A stretch of DNA of 64,000 nt from Pardosa pseudoannulata (GCA_032207245.1 CM063510.1:51889118-51953117); one strand, 5' to 3'. Shown: positions 25,090-36,995, counted from the first letter of the stretch. Made by a program: numbers and translations. The notes: generated by a model not told the origin, from the sequence alone.

Positions 25090-26130
25090 AAATCTTTCTG
25101 ATAATGATGATAATTATTGTTTTAAGAAAAAACCCCTTAAATTTAAAGAATCAGCAAACGACTTGTAATATTACCTATAAACGTTTTCTGCAACTTGTAT
25201 TCTAAATGAGTCTTTCAAGTCGTTTTTTAAATATATTTCTGATAATGATTATGATAATGATAATGTTTCTGTTAATTTCTGATAATGATGTGAATTACGG
25301 TTTTAAGAATTAACCCCGTAAATTTAAAGAATCAGCACTCGACTTCTGTAATAGTCCCTGTAAACATTTTCTGCAACTTGTATTCTAGACTAATATTTCA
25401 ACTCGTTAATTTTAAATATATTTCTGATAATGATAATGATTCTGATAATGATGATAATTATGGTTTTAAGAAATAACCCCGTAAATTTAAAGAATCAGCA
25501 CTCGATTTCTGTAATAGTCCCTGTTAACATTTTCTGCAACTTGTATTCTAAATGAATCTTTCAACTTGTTTTTTAAATATATTTCTGATAATGATTATGA
25601 TAATGATAATGTTTCTGATAATTTCTGATAATGATGTTAATTACGGTTTTAAGAATTAACCCCGTAAATTTAAATAATCATCACTCGATTTGTGTAATAG
25701 TTCCTGTAAACATTTTCTGCAACTTGCATTCTAAATGAATCTTTCAACTCATTTTTTAAATATATTTCTGATAATGATTATGATAATAATGTTTCTGATA
25801 ATTTTTGATAATGATGGGAATTACGGTTTTAAGAATTAACCCCGTAAATTTAAAGAATCAGCACTCGACTTCTGTAATAGTCCCTGTAAACATTTTTTGC
25901 AACTTATATTCTAAACGAATCTTTCAGCTCGTTTTTTTTTAAATATATTTCTGATAATGATAATGATTCTGATAATGAGGATAATTATAGTTTTAAGAAA
26001 TAACCCTGTAAATTTAAAGAATCAGCACACGACTTGTGTAATATTCCCTGTAAACGTTTTCTGCAACTTGTATTCTAAATGAATCTTTCAACTCATTTTT
26101 TCAAATATATTGACTCGTTTTTTTAAATAT
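25090..26130. repeat. Tandem array with 163 and ~181 bp unit types
   Basis: The anchor AACCCCGTAAATTTAAA falls at 25131, 25312, 25475, 25658, 25838 and 26002, giving spacings of 181, 163, 183, 180 and 164. Short units carry GATGATAATTATGG; long units carry an extra TTTCTGATAATTTCTGATAATG stretch (split here for length) before an ATTACGG variant. Shared landmarks are TTCTGCAACTTGTATTCTAA and TTAAATATATTTCTGATAAT. Confidence 0.93.
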
Positions 26131-26539
26131 ATTGACTCGTTATTTTAATTATATTGAAAATTGGTTACTGAAAAAATAATTTTCTAAAATACTTTTAAAA
26201 ATTCGTGAACATTTAAAATCCTCTGAATCTTCTAAGAAATATCAAAAGAAAGCTGTCACCATAAATAAAACCAGACTTGAGGTTGTACAAAAAAACACGC
26301 TATATATTATTTTCTTTGTAATTTATGTTTCGCATTTGTTTGGAAACTTTTCTGAATCTTCCTGTTTGGTTATTACTTCGACATCACTTTTTCTTCGGTC
26401 CTTGATATGCATTGCAGCATAAATTAAATTATAGGATCTCAAATTTTTGTTAAGCAGGAAAAGTTAGACAGTTGATGATAAAATAAAGTAATATTTTTTT
26501 ATCAGGCACAGTGTCTATTAAAAAAGGCATCAATGATAG

Positions 26540-27110
26540 GTTTTAACCATTAAGATTCATTTCTGTATTAGAATAGACTTCACCTACATTAACGTACTAG
26601 CACTTTTAATAAATCAGGTAGTATATAAATGACTTTAGTACTAAGAAAACAATACTGGTAATAAAATTAAGTTTGTTAAAATACAAAATAAGGTTTTAAA
26701 TAACTTATTTTAACCATTAAGACTAATTTCTGTATTAGAATGGATTTCACCTACAATAAGTTACTAGCACTTTTTATAAATCGGGCATCATATAAATAAC
26801 TTTGGTGCTAAGAAAACAATAGTGGTAATAAAATTAAGTTTGTTAAAATTCACAATATGTTTTTAAATAACTTATTTTAACCATTAAGACTCATTTCTGT
26901 ATTAGAATGGATTTCACCTACAATAAGTTACTAGCACTTTTAATAAATCGGGTAGTATATAAATGACTTTTTTACTAAGAAAACAATACTGGTAATAAAT
27001 TTAAGTTTGTTAAAATTCAAAATATGTTTTTAAATAACTTATTTTAACCATTAAGACTCATTTCTATATTAGAATTGACTTCACCTACAATAAGTTACTA
27101 GCACTTTTAA
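26540..27110. repeat. 167 bp tandem repeat, ~3.4 copies
   Basis: AACCATTAAGA begins at 26545, 26712, 26879 and 27046, an exact 167 bp period. Units share CTGTATTAGAATGGATTTCA, ACTAGCACTTTTAATAAATC and GTAATAAAATTAAGTTTGTT. Confidence 0.95.
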
Positions 27111-28660
27111 TGTATTTGAATTTATATGAATCTGTGTTATTATTCAAAAAGTACACTATTTACATGTAATAATTCATATCTAAGCTTTAAATTTTTATAA
27201 AAAGTAATAAAAAATTAGATATTGCAATATCGAAAAGTACATAGGATTAGAAAAATATATAGACAGATTTAATGGAATTATTTAGTTTCTTACGGTCGCG
27301 ATTGCCTCGCCAGACACCTTTACCACAGAAACACCTGTCATAGCACCTTGTGCACTCTGTGCAAAAAAATTTTTGAAATGCACAAAGACCACTTTGCAAT
27401 GTCCATCTGTGTCCAAAAATGTCCATCTTTGAAAGAGGAAAACCTATACAGTCGATATTTGCATGTCGAGATCATATAGTCGACACCCAGAGATTGATTT
27501 GATTTTATTTTAATGTTTTTAATATTTTATTGCTCGTTTAAATGTTCTTGTTTTTTATTGTAGTTACTATACTATGCTATAAGTGTGTTATTATTTTATC
27601 TTTTTGTAATTATTTACGGCTCCAATCACATGCATCTGGGATGTATGGAAGCCAATGACGTAGAATTCTTACCAGTCAAGGTTTCTTACACATTTCAGGC
27701 ACAGTTCGGGCAACGTTTTTTTTATATATATTTTATACATTTTCTACATATCAGTATTTTACGGTTAGAATAAATATCTACAGATTTGTTTACACACTTG
27801 AAAGAAACTGTCTCACCTATGCACATTTCTTGCTGGGTGATGCACCACCACAGTGTACGTAAGACAACTTATATAGTTGCACATATCTTAACTTCTTGTT
27901 TTTGTTTTAAATCTTTGTGCACAAAATTCTTTGGCCTCAATTCTTCGGCTTTTCGTCGCTTAATCTTAATTTAATCATTGGGAAAACGATGCATCCAGTC
28001 TTATTCCCCTTTCTTCCTCTTATTGGCTTATATTTCTAAATCTGATTTGTGCTGGCTCTTTAAATTTTGATGTTCAGTTTTATATTATTTAAATTTTAAT
28101 CTTTTAATTCTTCAATTAAAATTTTTTTGAATTATTCTTTAATATTCAGTTCAGCATTTTGCTTTGCTTTGAATTCAATTAAATCTGTATCTCTTATTTA
28201 AATTTTTAATATTTTAATACTTTTAAATTTTTAAATTCACAATTTTCATTTTTGTACTGTAGGATTTTCAATTATTTAATTTCTTTTTTAAATTTTAAAT
28301 TTTTAATCGAACTTTGTTTTATTGGGTTTTATTTTTTCCGTCTTGTTTGGCGCAGTTGGTCCTAAGAGGATTTAGTGCCACTAAATTTCAACCAACCATC
28401 CAACTACCCAACCACACTTTAAAGGTTAGTAATGAACTATTTTTCACATACAGATTCTATAATATTTTCATAAACTTCTATGCATATAAAATTAGGAAAA
28501 GTCAAGAAGTTGCTTCAATTTCGTAAGTAGCTTTTAAGAAAATTGTACACATAAGAGTTTTGGGGTCATAATGACTTATTACACTGTTCTACTGTTAAGA
28601 TTGGATGTATCTTAACAAAAGAGGCTTTGATGATCTGTTACAATATATTTTAATCTAATT
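27111..28660. other. Mostly AT-rich DNA, no gene recognised
   Basis: A slightly GC-richer patch at about 27290-27490 (CACCTTTACCACAGAAACAC, TGTCCATCTGTGTCC) has no terminal repeats I could define. Short ORFs at 27585-27974 and 28314-28526 show no known domain. Confidence 0.45.
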
Positions 28661-28664
28661 TCTA

Positions 28665-30125
28665 TATCCTTCTTCAGAACATATTTTACAAATAATAAAT
28701 TTTTTGAAACGCAAATGAAAATAAATTATCGAATTCATCTATAGAGTAATTTTTAATTAAAAGTCTAAGAGTAACACTTAATATTGAATTTTACTTTCTA
28801 TATGAGACCTCTACTAAAATAAATAGTTTCACTTGAATCAAATAATAGTATAATTTTTTTCTAAGAAGGGATTTCTTTTTATTACATTTATACTTTTAGA
28901 CCAGTATTAATAAGATAACCAAAGAATCAGACATACAAAAGGCAGAGAGCTGACATAAACAAAATTATAGTTATTCTTTCTTTATTTGAAACTATTTATG
29001 CCAAAGAGAATTCCTTATTTTGTAACCAATAATTTATTTGGCTTGGAAGAATAGTTTCCACAGAATTGCCTGAATTAATAACATTAAAGATTATTCTATT
29101 AATATTCCAAATTCTGTTTCAACAATTATACTTTAAATAAATACAAAAACCAGAAGAGATTTGAAAATAACAGCTAATGCAACAATAAATTTCATATTGC
29201 AGCTCGTTGTGCAGCATGTAGCTGAAAGAACTGCACACATCATTATCTGAAGAATAATATATTACAATGAAAAATAGCACAGAAGAAAGTCAAACCGAAA
29301 TAGAAAATGTCTGATGGAATTTACATAATTATAATGATTTTAAAAATGAAAATAAAAAAGAGGAAAACAGACTAACCAATTCAAATTTGATCAAGTTAAT
29401 AGAAATTTTTTAAAAATGTTTTACCCACAAACCTATTCACATTCAGAATAATTAAGTACAGTTCTCGAAAATGATAATGACATTAATGTCGATAGTGGAA
29501 AGGAATTGTCTCTTTGACAAAAATTAGAATTAGCGATAACTAAAAAATCTTCAACAAACAAAACTACATTACAGATATCAGTTATTTCCAAAACTATCCG
29601 AAGATAAATTGATTTATTTGAAGATGAAAGATTTAGAGGTAAATACTCGGAAAAAGGAAATCGCACATTACTAACAGTACCGCTAACTAGTATAGATACT
29701 GTCAGAGCGTTTTCGACAGCTGGTAATGTTTGCACAAAATTACGCTCCAGGTTTAATGACAGTACAATTGATGTATCATGTTTAAGATCACATTTCAAAC
29801 ATGTGTAATAATACCAAAGACTGAATATTGATATTTACAGTATCTTGTGATTTAAATACATAAGATGTGATTTAAATACATAAAGATGCATCCTTTACTT
29901 TTTTGGGATTCTTTATATACTGTTATAACTTCTAAGCTACAAATGATTTTTGTGATATTTACTCTCGCTAATAGAACTGGGAAATAAAACAAAAAAACAC
30001 CAGTGTTTGTTTCTTTTTCTAAAATTCTTACTACCTGTATTAAAATTGGTATTCTAGTATTAAGATCTAAAAAATAAAGAATACCAGTATTGAACTTTTG
30101 GTCCGCATTACTTATATTGCAATAC
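28665..30125 (+). repeat. hAT-derived repeat block A
   Basis: First of three large blocks in direct orientation (A, B, C). Landmarks in order: TTTCTTTTTATTACATTTAT, GGCAGAGAGCTGACATAAAC, GCCAAAGAGAATTCCTTATT, TTCCACAGAATTG, a hAT dimerisation-domain remnant, then CTCTCGCTAATAGAACTGG. In this block AGCACAGAAGAAAGTCAAAC follows the preceding sequence without the insertion found in block B. Confidence 0.8.
29440..29809 (+). pseudogene. hAT transposase C-terminal dimerisation domain, decayed
   Basis: Plus-strand translation shows VRAFSTAGNVCTKLRSRFND followed by STIDVSCLRSHFKHV and a stop. This is the hAT C-terminal dimerisation motif (ERAFS...G..... RSRL...T.......L), with several frame-breaking stops upstream. 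The block B copy at 31770-32140 is better preserved. In hAT elements this region mediates transposase dimerisation. Confidence 0.8.
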
Positions 30126-30777
30126 TTTTAGTTACATGTCTCAACCTTCTTTCAAAATACTTCTGGAGAACATATTTTGAGAATAATAAATCTTTTAAAA
30201 AATAAATGAAAAAAAATTATAGAATACATCTATAGGGTATATTTTAATTAAAAGTCTAAGAGTAACACTTCATATTGAATTTTACTTTTTATATGGGATC
30301 TTTTGTTATAAATAATTTCATTTAAACTAAATAATAGTATAACTACTTCTAAGAAGAGATTTCTTTTTACTCGATTTATACTTTTAGACAAGTATTAATG
30401 AGATAACGAAAGAATCAGACACACAAAAGGCAGAGAAGCTGATATAAACAAAATTATAGTTATTCTTTCTTTATCTGAAACTGTTTATGCCAAAGAGAAT
30501 TCCTTATTTTGTAACCAATAATTTATTTGTATTGGAAGAATAGTTTCCACAGAATTGTCTGAATTAATACCATTAAAGCATCCTCGATTGATATTCCGAA
30601 TTCTGTTTCAACAATTATACGTAAATAAATACAATAAAAGAAAAGAGAATTGAAAATAACAGCTAACGCAAACAATAAATTTCACATTGCAATCACTGAA
30701 AGAACAGCATACAACACTATCTGAAGAAATATATATTACATTGAAATAAGAGATTTGAAAAAAAATGTTCAATTTTA

Positions 30778-31601
30778 CAACTCCTCTTCAACCTCCACTC
30801 AAAATACGTGTTCTGCAAAGATCGGTCGATTTACTTGAAAAATTGAAATAAAAAATAAGTATCTAACGTGTTCTGCAAAGATCGGTCGATTTACTTAAAA
30901 ATTGGAAAAAGAATTTACCAAGTATCTAACGAGTTAATATCACTCTATTTACTTAAAAAAGAAAAATTTATATAAAAATGTACCATTCAAATTTAAAATG
31001 GTTAAACAGAAAACAGAAACTCAAAAGGCTGCTCGACTTCAAAAACGTCGTGAACAGTATAGAGCTAAACGAGAAAAAGAAACTTCTGAAGAGCGAGAAA
31101 AAAGGCTTGCAAAGACTAGACAAGCAAAAAAGGACAAAAAGGTCAATGATCCTATACTTCATGAAGAGAAATTGAAAATAAGACGGCAGGAATATGCAAC
31201 GAACGAAAGTAAAAGACAAAAGAACCGTGCATACGTCCAACATATGCTAACAAATGAAACGCAAAGTCAGAAAGAAGAGCGACTTCAAAAACAACGTGAA
31301 TATGATCGACATAAAAAAGCAAACGAAACTCAAAATCAAAAAGAAATAAATGAATGTTTCAGTCTATTTAGTATGAATGTTATGTGTTTCCTTTGTTAAT
31401 TCAATTAGATTTTAAATATTCAATTTTTGTAAAATTTTTCCTCAAAATGTTGTTTTTGTTTATGTATCAATTTGTTGAGTTACGATCCCCTCGCCAGATT
31501 TCAAACGCCACGCTGCAAGCACGCCAATTTCGCCAAATGTGGTTGAAGCACCAACAAGATCCATGATTAGAAACAGGAGAGTGGGCTAAGAAGAGGAGTT
31601 G
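30778..31601 (+). mobile_element. TIR-bounded unit carrying an STPR-type ORF
   Basis: Ends are inverted repeats: CAACTCCTCTTC left and GAAGAGGAGTTG right, with weaker pairing for another dozen bases (CCACTC / GAGTGGG). Block A lacks this sequence at the equivalent point. If the insertion is counted from the blocks' alignment, TTGAAA occurs at both junctions (about 30740 and 31599), a possible 6 bp target-site duplication, with ~30 bp outside the left TIR. A 60 bp subrepeat, ACGTGTTCTGCAAAGATCGG, occurs at 30806 and 30866. I cannot assign it to a transposon superfamily. Confidence 0.55.
30998..31399 (+). CDS. STPR-repeat (FMBP-1-like) basic protein
   Basis: A 133-residue ORF, highly charged and helical in character. 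It contains repeats of the STPR type, the 23-residue DNA-binding repeat first described in silkworm FMBP-1 and common in proteins of arthropod transposons. The clearest unit is NETQSQKEERLQKQREYDRH followed by KKA, exactly 23 residues before the next NETQNQKE. Earlier units start ETQKAARLQKRREQYRAKR and ETSEEREKRLAKTRQAKKD. Four or so units cover residues 4-115. The last ~18 residues (ECFSLFSMNVMCFLC) look like read-through and may be intron. The start Met is followed at once by the repeat region. The ORF lies inside the TIR-bounded unit. DNA binding is inferred from the repeat; the natural role is unknown. Confidence 0.6.
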   Translation: MVKQKTETQKAARLQKRREQYRAKREKETSEEREKRLAKTRQAKKDKKVNDPILHEEKLKIRRQEYATNESKRQKNRAYVQHMLTNETQSQKEERLQKQREYDRHKKANETQNQKEINECFSLFSMNVMCFLC

Positions 31602-31769
31602 AAAATGGCACAGAAGAAAGGCATACCGAAATAGAAAATGTCTGACGGAATTTATATAATTATAATGATTTTAAAAATGAAAATAAGAAAGAAGAAAGGT
31701 GACTAACCAATTCAAATCTGATCAAGTTAATAGTAAATATTCTTAAAATTTTTACATAAACGTATCCAC

Positions 31770-32140
31770 ATTCAGAAGAATTAGATACAGTTATCGAAGA
31801 CAATGTTGACACAAATGTCGACAGTGAAAAGGAATTGTCTCTTGGACAAGAATTAGAATTAGCGATAACTCAAAAATCTTCAACAAACCAAAATACAATA
31901 CAAAAATTAGTTATATCCAAAACTATCAAACGGGAAATTGATTTATTTGAAGATAAGGGATCTAGAAGTAAGTACTTAGAAAAAGTATATCATGCACTGA
32001 TAACAGTACCACCACCTAGAATAGATGCTGAAAGAGCCTTTTCGACAGCTGGTAATTTTTGCACAAAATTACGCTCCAAGATTAATGACAATACAATTGA
32101 AGCATTATGCTTTTTAAGATTACATTTAAAAAATTTGTAA
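31770..32140 (+). pseudogene. hAT transposase C-terminal dimerisation domain
   Basis: An open stretch of about 120 codons with no good start. It reads SEELDTVIEDNVDTNVDSEK, then a linker, then KYLEKVYHALITVPPPRIDA followed by ERAFSTAGNFCTKLRSKIND and an ALCFLRLHLKNL end. This is the C-terminal hAT dimerisation domain; the catalytic RNase H part, BED finger and terminal repeats are not visible, so this is an isolated 3' remnant. It shares its upstream sequence with block A, where the same domain is damaged by stops. Confidence 0.85.
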
Positions 32141-32497
32141 TAGTATCACAGACTGAATAGTGATATTTACATCATTTTGTGATTTTAACTCATAAGATGT
32201 TCCTTGTACCTTTACATTTTTGTGATTCTTTATATACTGTAATAATTTACAAGTTACAAATAATTTCTTGTGATATTTACTCTCGCTAATAAAACTGGCA
32301 AATAAAACAAAGAAATCCCCGTGTTTTGCTTCTTTTTCTAAAATTCCTACTACCTGTATTAAAACCGGTATTCCGGTATTAAGATCTAAAAAATACCGAA
32401 TATCGGTATTAAACTTTTGGTATGTTATTGCAATCCCTAGTTCTTGAGATAGTCTCTAGTTCTAGACAATCTCAACCTTCTTTCTAAATCCTTCTGG

Positions 32498-32650
32498 TTT
32501 TTTTTTGTTTGGAGCGCTACGGTCTACTGTTTTGGGCTAATGAGACTACTGTTTAAAGTTCCGATACGAACATACATGCCATAGTGGGATTCGAACCCAC
32601 GAACTCTGGTACCGACGATCAGCGCCCTAACCAATCGGCCAGCGTTCGGC
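32498..32650 (-). mobile_element. tRNA-derived SINE (family 1, copy 4)
   Basis: Clear head with TGGCCGATTGGTTAGG and GGTTCGAATCCCA on the minus strand. Exact 14 bp duplication CTAAATCCTTCTGG at 32484-32497 and 32651-32664. Somewhat shortened inside the body. It inserted at the junction of hAT blocks B and C. Confidence 0.92.
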
Positions 32651-33440
32651 CTAAATCCTTCTGGAGAACATATTTTGAGAAAAATAAATCTTTTAAAACT
32701 TAAATGAAAATAAATTATCGAATACATCTATAGGGTATATTTTAATTAAAAGTCTAAGAGTAACACTTCATATTGGATTTTACTTTTTATACGGGATCTT
32801 TTGTTACAAATAATTTCATTTGAATCAAATAATAGTATAATTATTTCTAAGAAGGGATTTCTTTTTACTTCATTTATACTTTTAGACAAGTATTAATGAG
32901 ATAACCAAAGAATCAGACACACAAAAGACAGAGACGCTGACATAAACAAAATCATATTCTTTCTTTAACAGAAACTGTTTATGCCAAAGAGAATTCCTTA
33001 TTTTGTAACCAATAATTTATTTGTATTTCAAGAATAGTTTCCACAGAATTGTCTGAATTAATACCATTAAAGCTTATTCTATTGATATTCCGAATTCTGT
33101 TTCAACAATTATACATTAAATAAATACAATTAAAGGGAAACTATTGGCCTTACTCAAGGGTTCTAAAAATCTCTTTCTTCTCATTGTGACAATAAATGCA
33201 ATTAAATCTCCAATAGCTTCAAACAATTATATTCTTTGTGTTCACATTGTCCGACACAAAAATTGCATTTGATTTTATTATTCTTTTTCCTCAGATAAGA
33301 TCTTGTCTTAGTCTTATTAATACAGAAAAACTTTATTTCAAATAATTCAATAAACTTAGAATGAAGACTTTTTAAATCGCATATTGATATTATTGATGGA
33401 AGTTGGGAGAGTGCAGCTATGTTTGACATAAGGTTTGCGA
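32651..33440. repeat. hAT-derived repeat block C (partial)
   Basis: Resumes the block sequence (AACATATTTTGAGAAAAATA, GATTTCTTTTTACTTCATTT, GCCAAAGAGAATTCCTTATT). Continues into ATTAAATCTCCAATAGCTTC and a minus-strand reading with KIKCNFCVGQCEHKEYNC that may be a zinc-binding fragment; its relatives occur near 38880-39000. Confidence 0.7.
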
Positions 33441-33668
33441 AACTGATTTGCTCACACGTTCTGCATTGCGTGCCCAGGTATTTTTTCGCTACTCCGGGAG
33501 GAGTGTGGTGTGGTCTGTGGAAAAGATTGCACTTAAACTTCACCACGTTTCGAGATTTGTGATTGGTCATCAGGAGGAGATTCAGGACTATGTCTGGGGT
33601 CCCGGTCAATCTGGACAGAGCCGGGAAAGGACGCATTGTGCACAGGACAATTGGACAACGGACGCATC
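33441..33668. other. GC-richer unidentified segment
   Basis: Open on both strands for 60-140 codons and less AT-rich than its surroundings. The plus-strand reading includes SVEKIALKLHHVSRFVIGHQ and the minus-strand reading NLFHRPHHTPPGVAKKYLG. I recognise neither. It may be a fragment of a transposon gene. Confidence 0.3.
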
Positions 33669-33681
33669 AACACAGGATAAT

Positions 33682-33861
33682 TTGGTTTGGTTTGGAGTGC
33701 TACGGTCTACTTTTTGTAACACGAGGGCTAATGAGACCGGGACCTACTGCTTAAAGCCGATTCCGAACGGCTACGAACATCCATGCTACTGTGGGATTCG
33801 AACCCTCGAACTCCGGTTCCGAAGGCCAGCACCCTAACCATTCTGCCATCGTTCGGCGAAA
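33682..33861 (-). mobile_element. tRNA-derived SINE (family 1, copy 5)
   Basis: Well-preserved copy. Exact 13 bp duplication AACACAGGATAAT at 33669-33681 and 33862-33874. The A-box side is GAACGATGGCAGAATGGTTA, one of the few changes from the family. Confidence 0.93.
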
Positions 33862-34164
33862 AACACAGGATAATAGATAAAGTATAAGGTTGCTGGAGTA
33901 GTTCAGAAGGAAGGAAAAAACGCATCTTGCTCTTTGAGTTTGACAATTTTTTCTTTCAGGTGTAGCATGTGGAGTGCTTTTTTAAATTTTTATTTTTTAT
34001 ATATTTCCTTATTTTTTGTTCTATATTTGAAAATTGTAATATAGACCAGTGGTATTTTACTATAATTAATATTAAAGACGATATAAAGCAAACTTGGGTT
34101 ATTAATGGATTTGAAGTAACAACAGCAATGTACTACACCACACTAGAAGTATAAAAACAGAAGT

Positions 34165-35935
34165 TTTAATATGGTTATAATGACTTTATAATGTATTTAA
34201 TTTGTAGATATCTCAGGTTGATAAAATAATATTTTACACTCAGGAATGCACCATTCTTTTTATGAGAATAGTTCGTTTAATAAATATTTTAAATGCAATT
34301 TTTCAAAAGAACTTATGTAATTATTGAAATGTTATGTAACATTAGAAGGTACGTTTTGATATGGAAAATCCACATGGACATATAAATTTAAAACCAAATT
34401 TGGTATTTTCAGTACTCATCAGATTTTCCTGAGAAATGGTTTCGTGTTAAAATACACAGAAATAAAATGGTTATAACCCCTTTTTACTGTATTTAATTTG
34501 TAGATATCTCAGGTTGATAAAATAAACTTTTACACTCAGGAATGCAACCTTTTTTATGAGAATAGTGTATTTAATAAATATTTTGAATGCAATTTTTCAA
34601 AAGAACTTATGTAATTATTGAAATGTTATGTAACATTAGAAGGTTCGTTTTGATATGGAAAATCCACATGGACATATAAATTTAAAAACAAATTTGGTAT
34701 TTTCAGTGTTCATCAGATTTTCCTGAGAAATGGTTTAGTGTTAAAATACACAGAAATTAAATGGTTATAACCCTATTTTACTGTATTTAATTTGTAGATA
34801 TCTCAGGTTGATAAAATAAACTTTTACACTCAGGAATTCAACCTTTTTTATGAGAATAGTGTATTTAATAAATATTTTGAATGCAATTTTTCAAAAGAAC
34901 TTATGTAATTATTGAAATGTTATGTAACATTAGAAGGTTCGTTTCGATATGGAAAATCCACATGGACATATAAATTTAAAAATAAATTTGGTATTTTCAG
35001 TGCTCATCAGATTTTCCTGAGAAATGGTTTCGTGTTAAAATACACAGAAATAAAATGGTTATAACCCCTTTTTACTGTATTTAATTTGTAGATATCTCAG
35101 GTTGATAAAATAAACTTTTACACTCAGGAATGCAACCTTTTTTATGAGAATAGTGTATTTAATAAATATTTTGAATGCAATTTTTCAAAAGAACTTATGT
35201 AATTATTGAAATGTTATGTAACATTAGAAGGTTCGTTTTGATATGGAAAATCCACATGGACATATAAATTTAAAAACAAATTTTGTATTTTCAATGGTCA
35301 TCAGATTTTCTGAGAAATGGTTTCGTGGTAAAATACACGGAAATAAAATGGTTATAACCCCTTTTTACTGTATTTAATTTGTAGATATCTCAGGTTGATA
35401 AAATAAACTTTTACACTCAGGAATGCAACCTTTTTCATGAGAATAGTGTATTTAATAAATATTTTAAATGTAATTTTTCGTAAGTACTTATGTAATTATT
35501 GAAATGTTATGTAACATTAGAAGGTTCGTTTTGATATGGAAAATTTACATGGACATATAAATTTAAAAACAAATTTTGTATTTTCAATGGTCATCAGATT
35601 TTCCTGAGAAATGGTTTCGTGTTAAAATACACAGAAATAAAATGGTTATAACCCCTTTTTACTGTATTTAATTTGTAGATATCTCAGGTTGATAAAATAA
35701 ACTTTTACACTCAGGAATGCACCATGTTTTTTAATGAGAATAGTGTATTTAATAAATATTTTGAATGCAATTTTTCAAAAGAACTTATGTAATTATTGAA
35801 ATGTTATGTAACATTAGAAGGTTCGTTTTGATATGGAAAATCCACATGGACATATAAATTTAAAAACAATTTGGTATTTTCATTATTCATCAGATTTCCC
35901 TGAGAAATGGTTTTGGGTTAAAAATACACAGAAAA
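34165..35935. repeat. 294 bp tandem repeat, 6 copies
   Basis: ATGGTTATAA starts at 34171, 34467, 34761, 35055, 35348 and 35642 (spacing 293-296). Each unit holds GTAGATATCTCAGGTTGATA, TTTTACACTCAGGAATGCA, AATTATTGAAATGTTATGTA, CATTAGAAGGTTCGTTTTGA and CATGGACATATAAATTTAAA. Internal copies are nearly identical; the outer two are more diverged. The unit is not translatable over its length. Confidence 0.97.
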
Positions 35936-36010
35936 AAAATCACTTATTTATTTTAAATAAGCGGAGAATGAATTTTGGCCTTTCTAAATAGTTCATTTCC
36001 TTTACTTTAC

Positions 36011-36281
36011 AAACTAAACTCATCGCTAAACAGCCCTAGGGGACCAGGGCCTAAGGTGTCAATCTCCGTTTACGCAATCAAGAGCCCTGGGGCACGAAGC
36101 ATATGTTCCGGTTAGGAGGTCAATCTTGCGCGGAAACCCCAGTGTTTAGTTCGCAAGCATGCTTGGTCCTCAGTTCATCTACCTACTGAAGGGATGAAAG
36201 ACCGAATCAACCTTGCCGGGGATCGAACCTCGGACCTGTGTTATTGGAACTCGAAGCACTACCCCAACGTCACTGGGCTTC
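36011..36281 (-). mobile_element. tRNA-derived SINE, family 2
   Basis: On the minus strand a tRNA-like head, GCCCAGTGACGTTGGGGTAG then AGGTTCGATCCCCGG, precedes a GC-rich body with two copies of an AGGGCTC-like segment. Exact 15 bp duplication TTTCCTTTACTTTAC at 35996-36010 and 36282-36296. Unrelated in body to family 1. Confidence 0.87.
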
Positions 36282-36539
36282 TTTCCTTTACTTTACTAAG
36301 TATAAAAACTTCAGTAACAGTTCTTGTTGTATTCAGAAACTGTTACATTAACTAAAAAATTAAAAAAATAAAATTAATTACAATTCAGACAACAAGAACA
36401 TAAATAAAAATAGAAATACAATAATTAAAAAAATAAAAAATAATAATGAAAAAAGAAAAAAATAAAACAAATTTAAATTAAATTAAATTAAAAATTAACC
36501 ATATACAGCATAACAATAATTTATGTCAATATTTTACTT

Positions 36540-36995
36540 TTTTATTCTATGTTTTATTAAAATAATTTCAACCATTTGTTAAAACATACTTTTACCTGAA
36601 GGAAATAATAATGAATCAAGAATTGATATTTTAATTTGACAACCAATAATGATATTGGAAAATAAAGTGCATAAAGAGCACGAAAACTGACTTTAACTAA
36701 ATTATAGTCTTTCATCCTTTAGGTAACTTTTTAGTTTGTAAACAATACATTATATAGGTTTAAAGAAAGGTTTCTGTAGAATTTTCTAAACTGATAACGT
36801 TAGAGCTTCTTCTATCAATATTTCAAACTCTATTTAAACAATTAATTAACCTTAACTAATTAGTTTACTGAAGAGAATAGAACTAAAAATTACAGGCATT
36901 ACTGAAGAGATTCAAAATTACAGGGGTAATACACGCAATTAAATTTCCTATAACTGTCAACAATTATAATCTTTAAAAGATTTTAGGCTATTTCT
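36540..36995. repeat. Degenerate hAT-block copy D
   Basis: Fragments align with blocks A-C in order: GATATTGGAAAATAAAGTGC, CGAAAACTGACTTTAACTAA, GTTTCTGTAGAATT and CGCAATTAAATTTCCTATAA. Confidence 0.5.

Larger units (their letters stand above)
30155..32440 (+). repeat. hAT-derived repeat block B
   Basis: Second block, with the same landmarks as block A and higher similarity to block C. It is interrupted after ATTACATTGAAA (about 30745) by ~850 bp carrying an STPR-type ORF and resumes at ATGGCACAGAAGAAAG (31605). The hAT C-terminus follows. Confidence 0.8.

Noticed and set aside
29433..29798. 121-codon minus-strand ORF
   Set aside because: It is antisense to the recognisable hAT dimerisation domain on the plus strand and has no similarity of its own.
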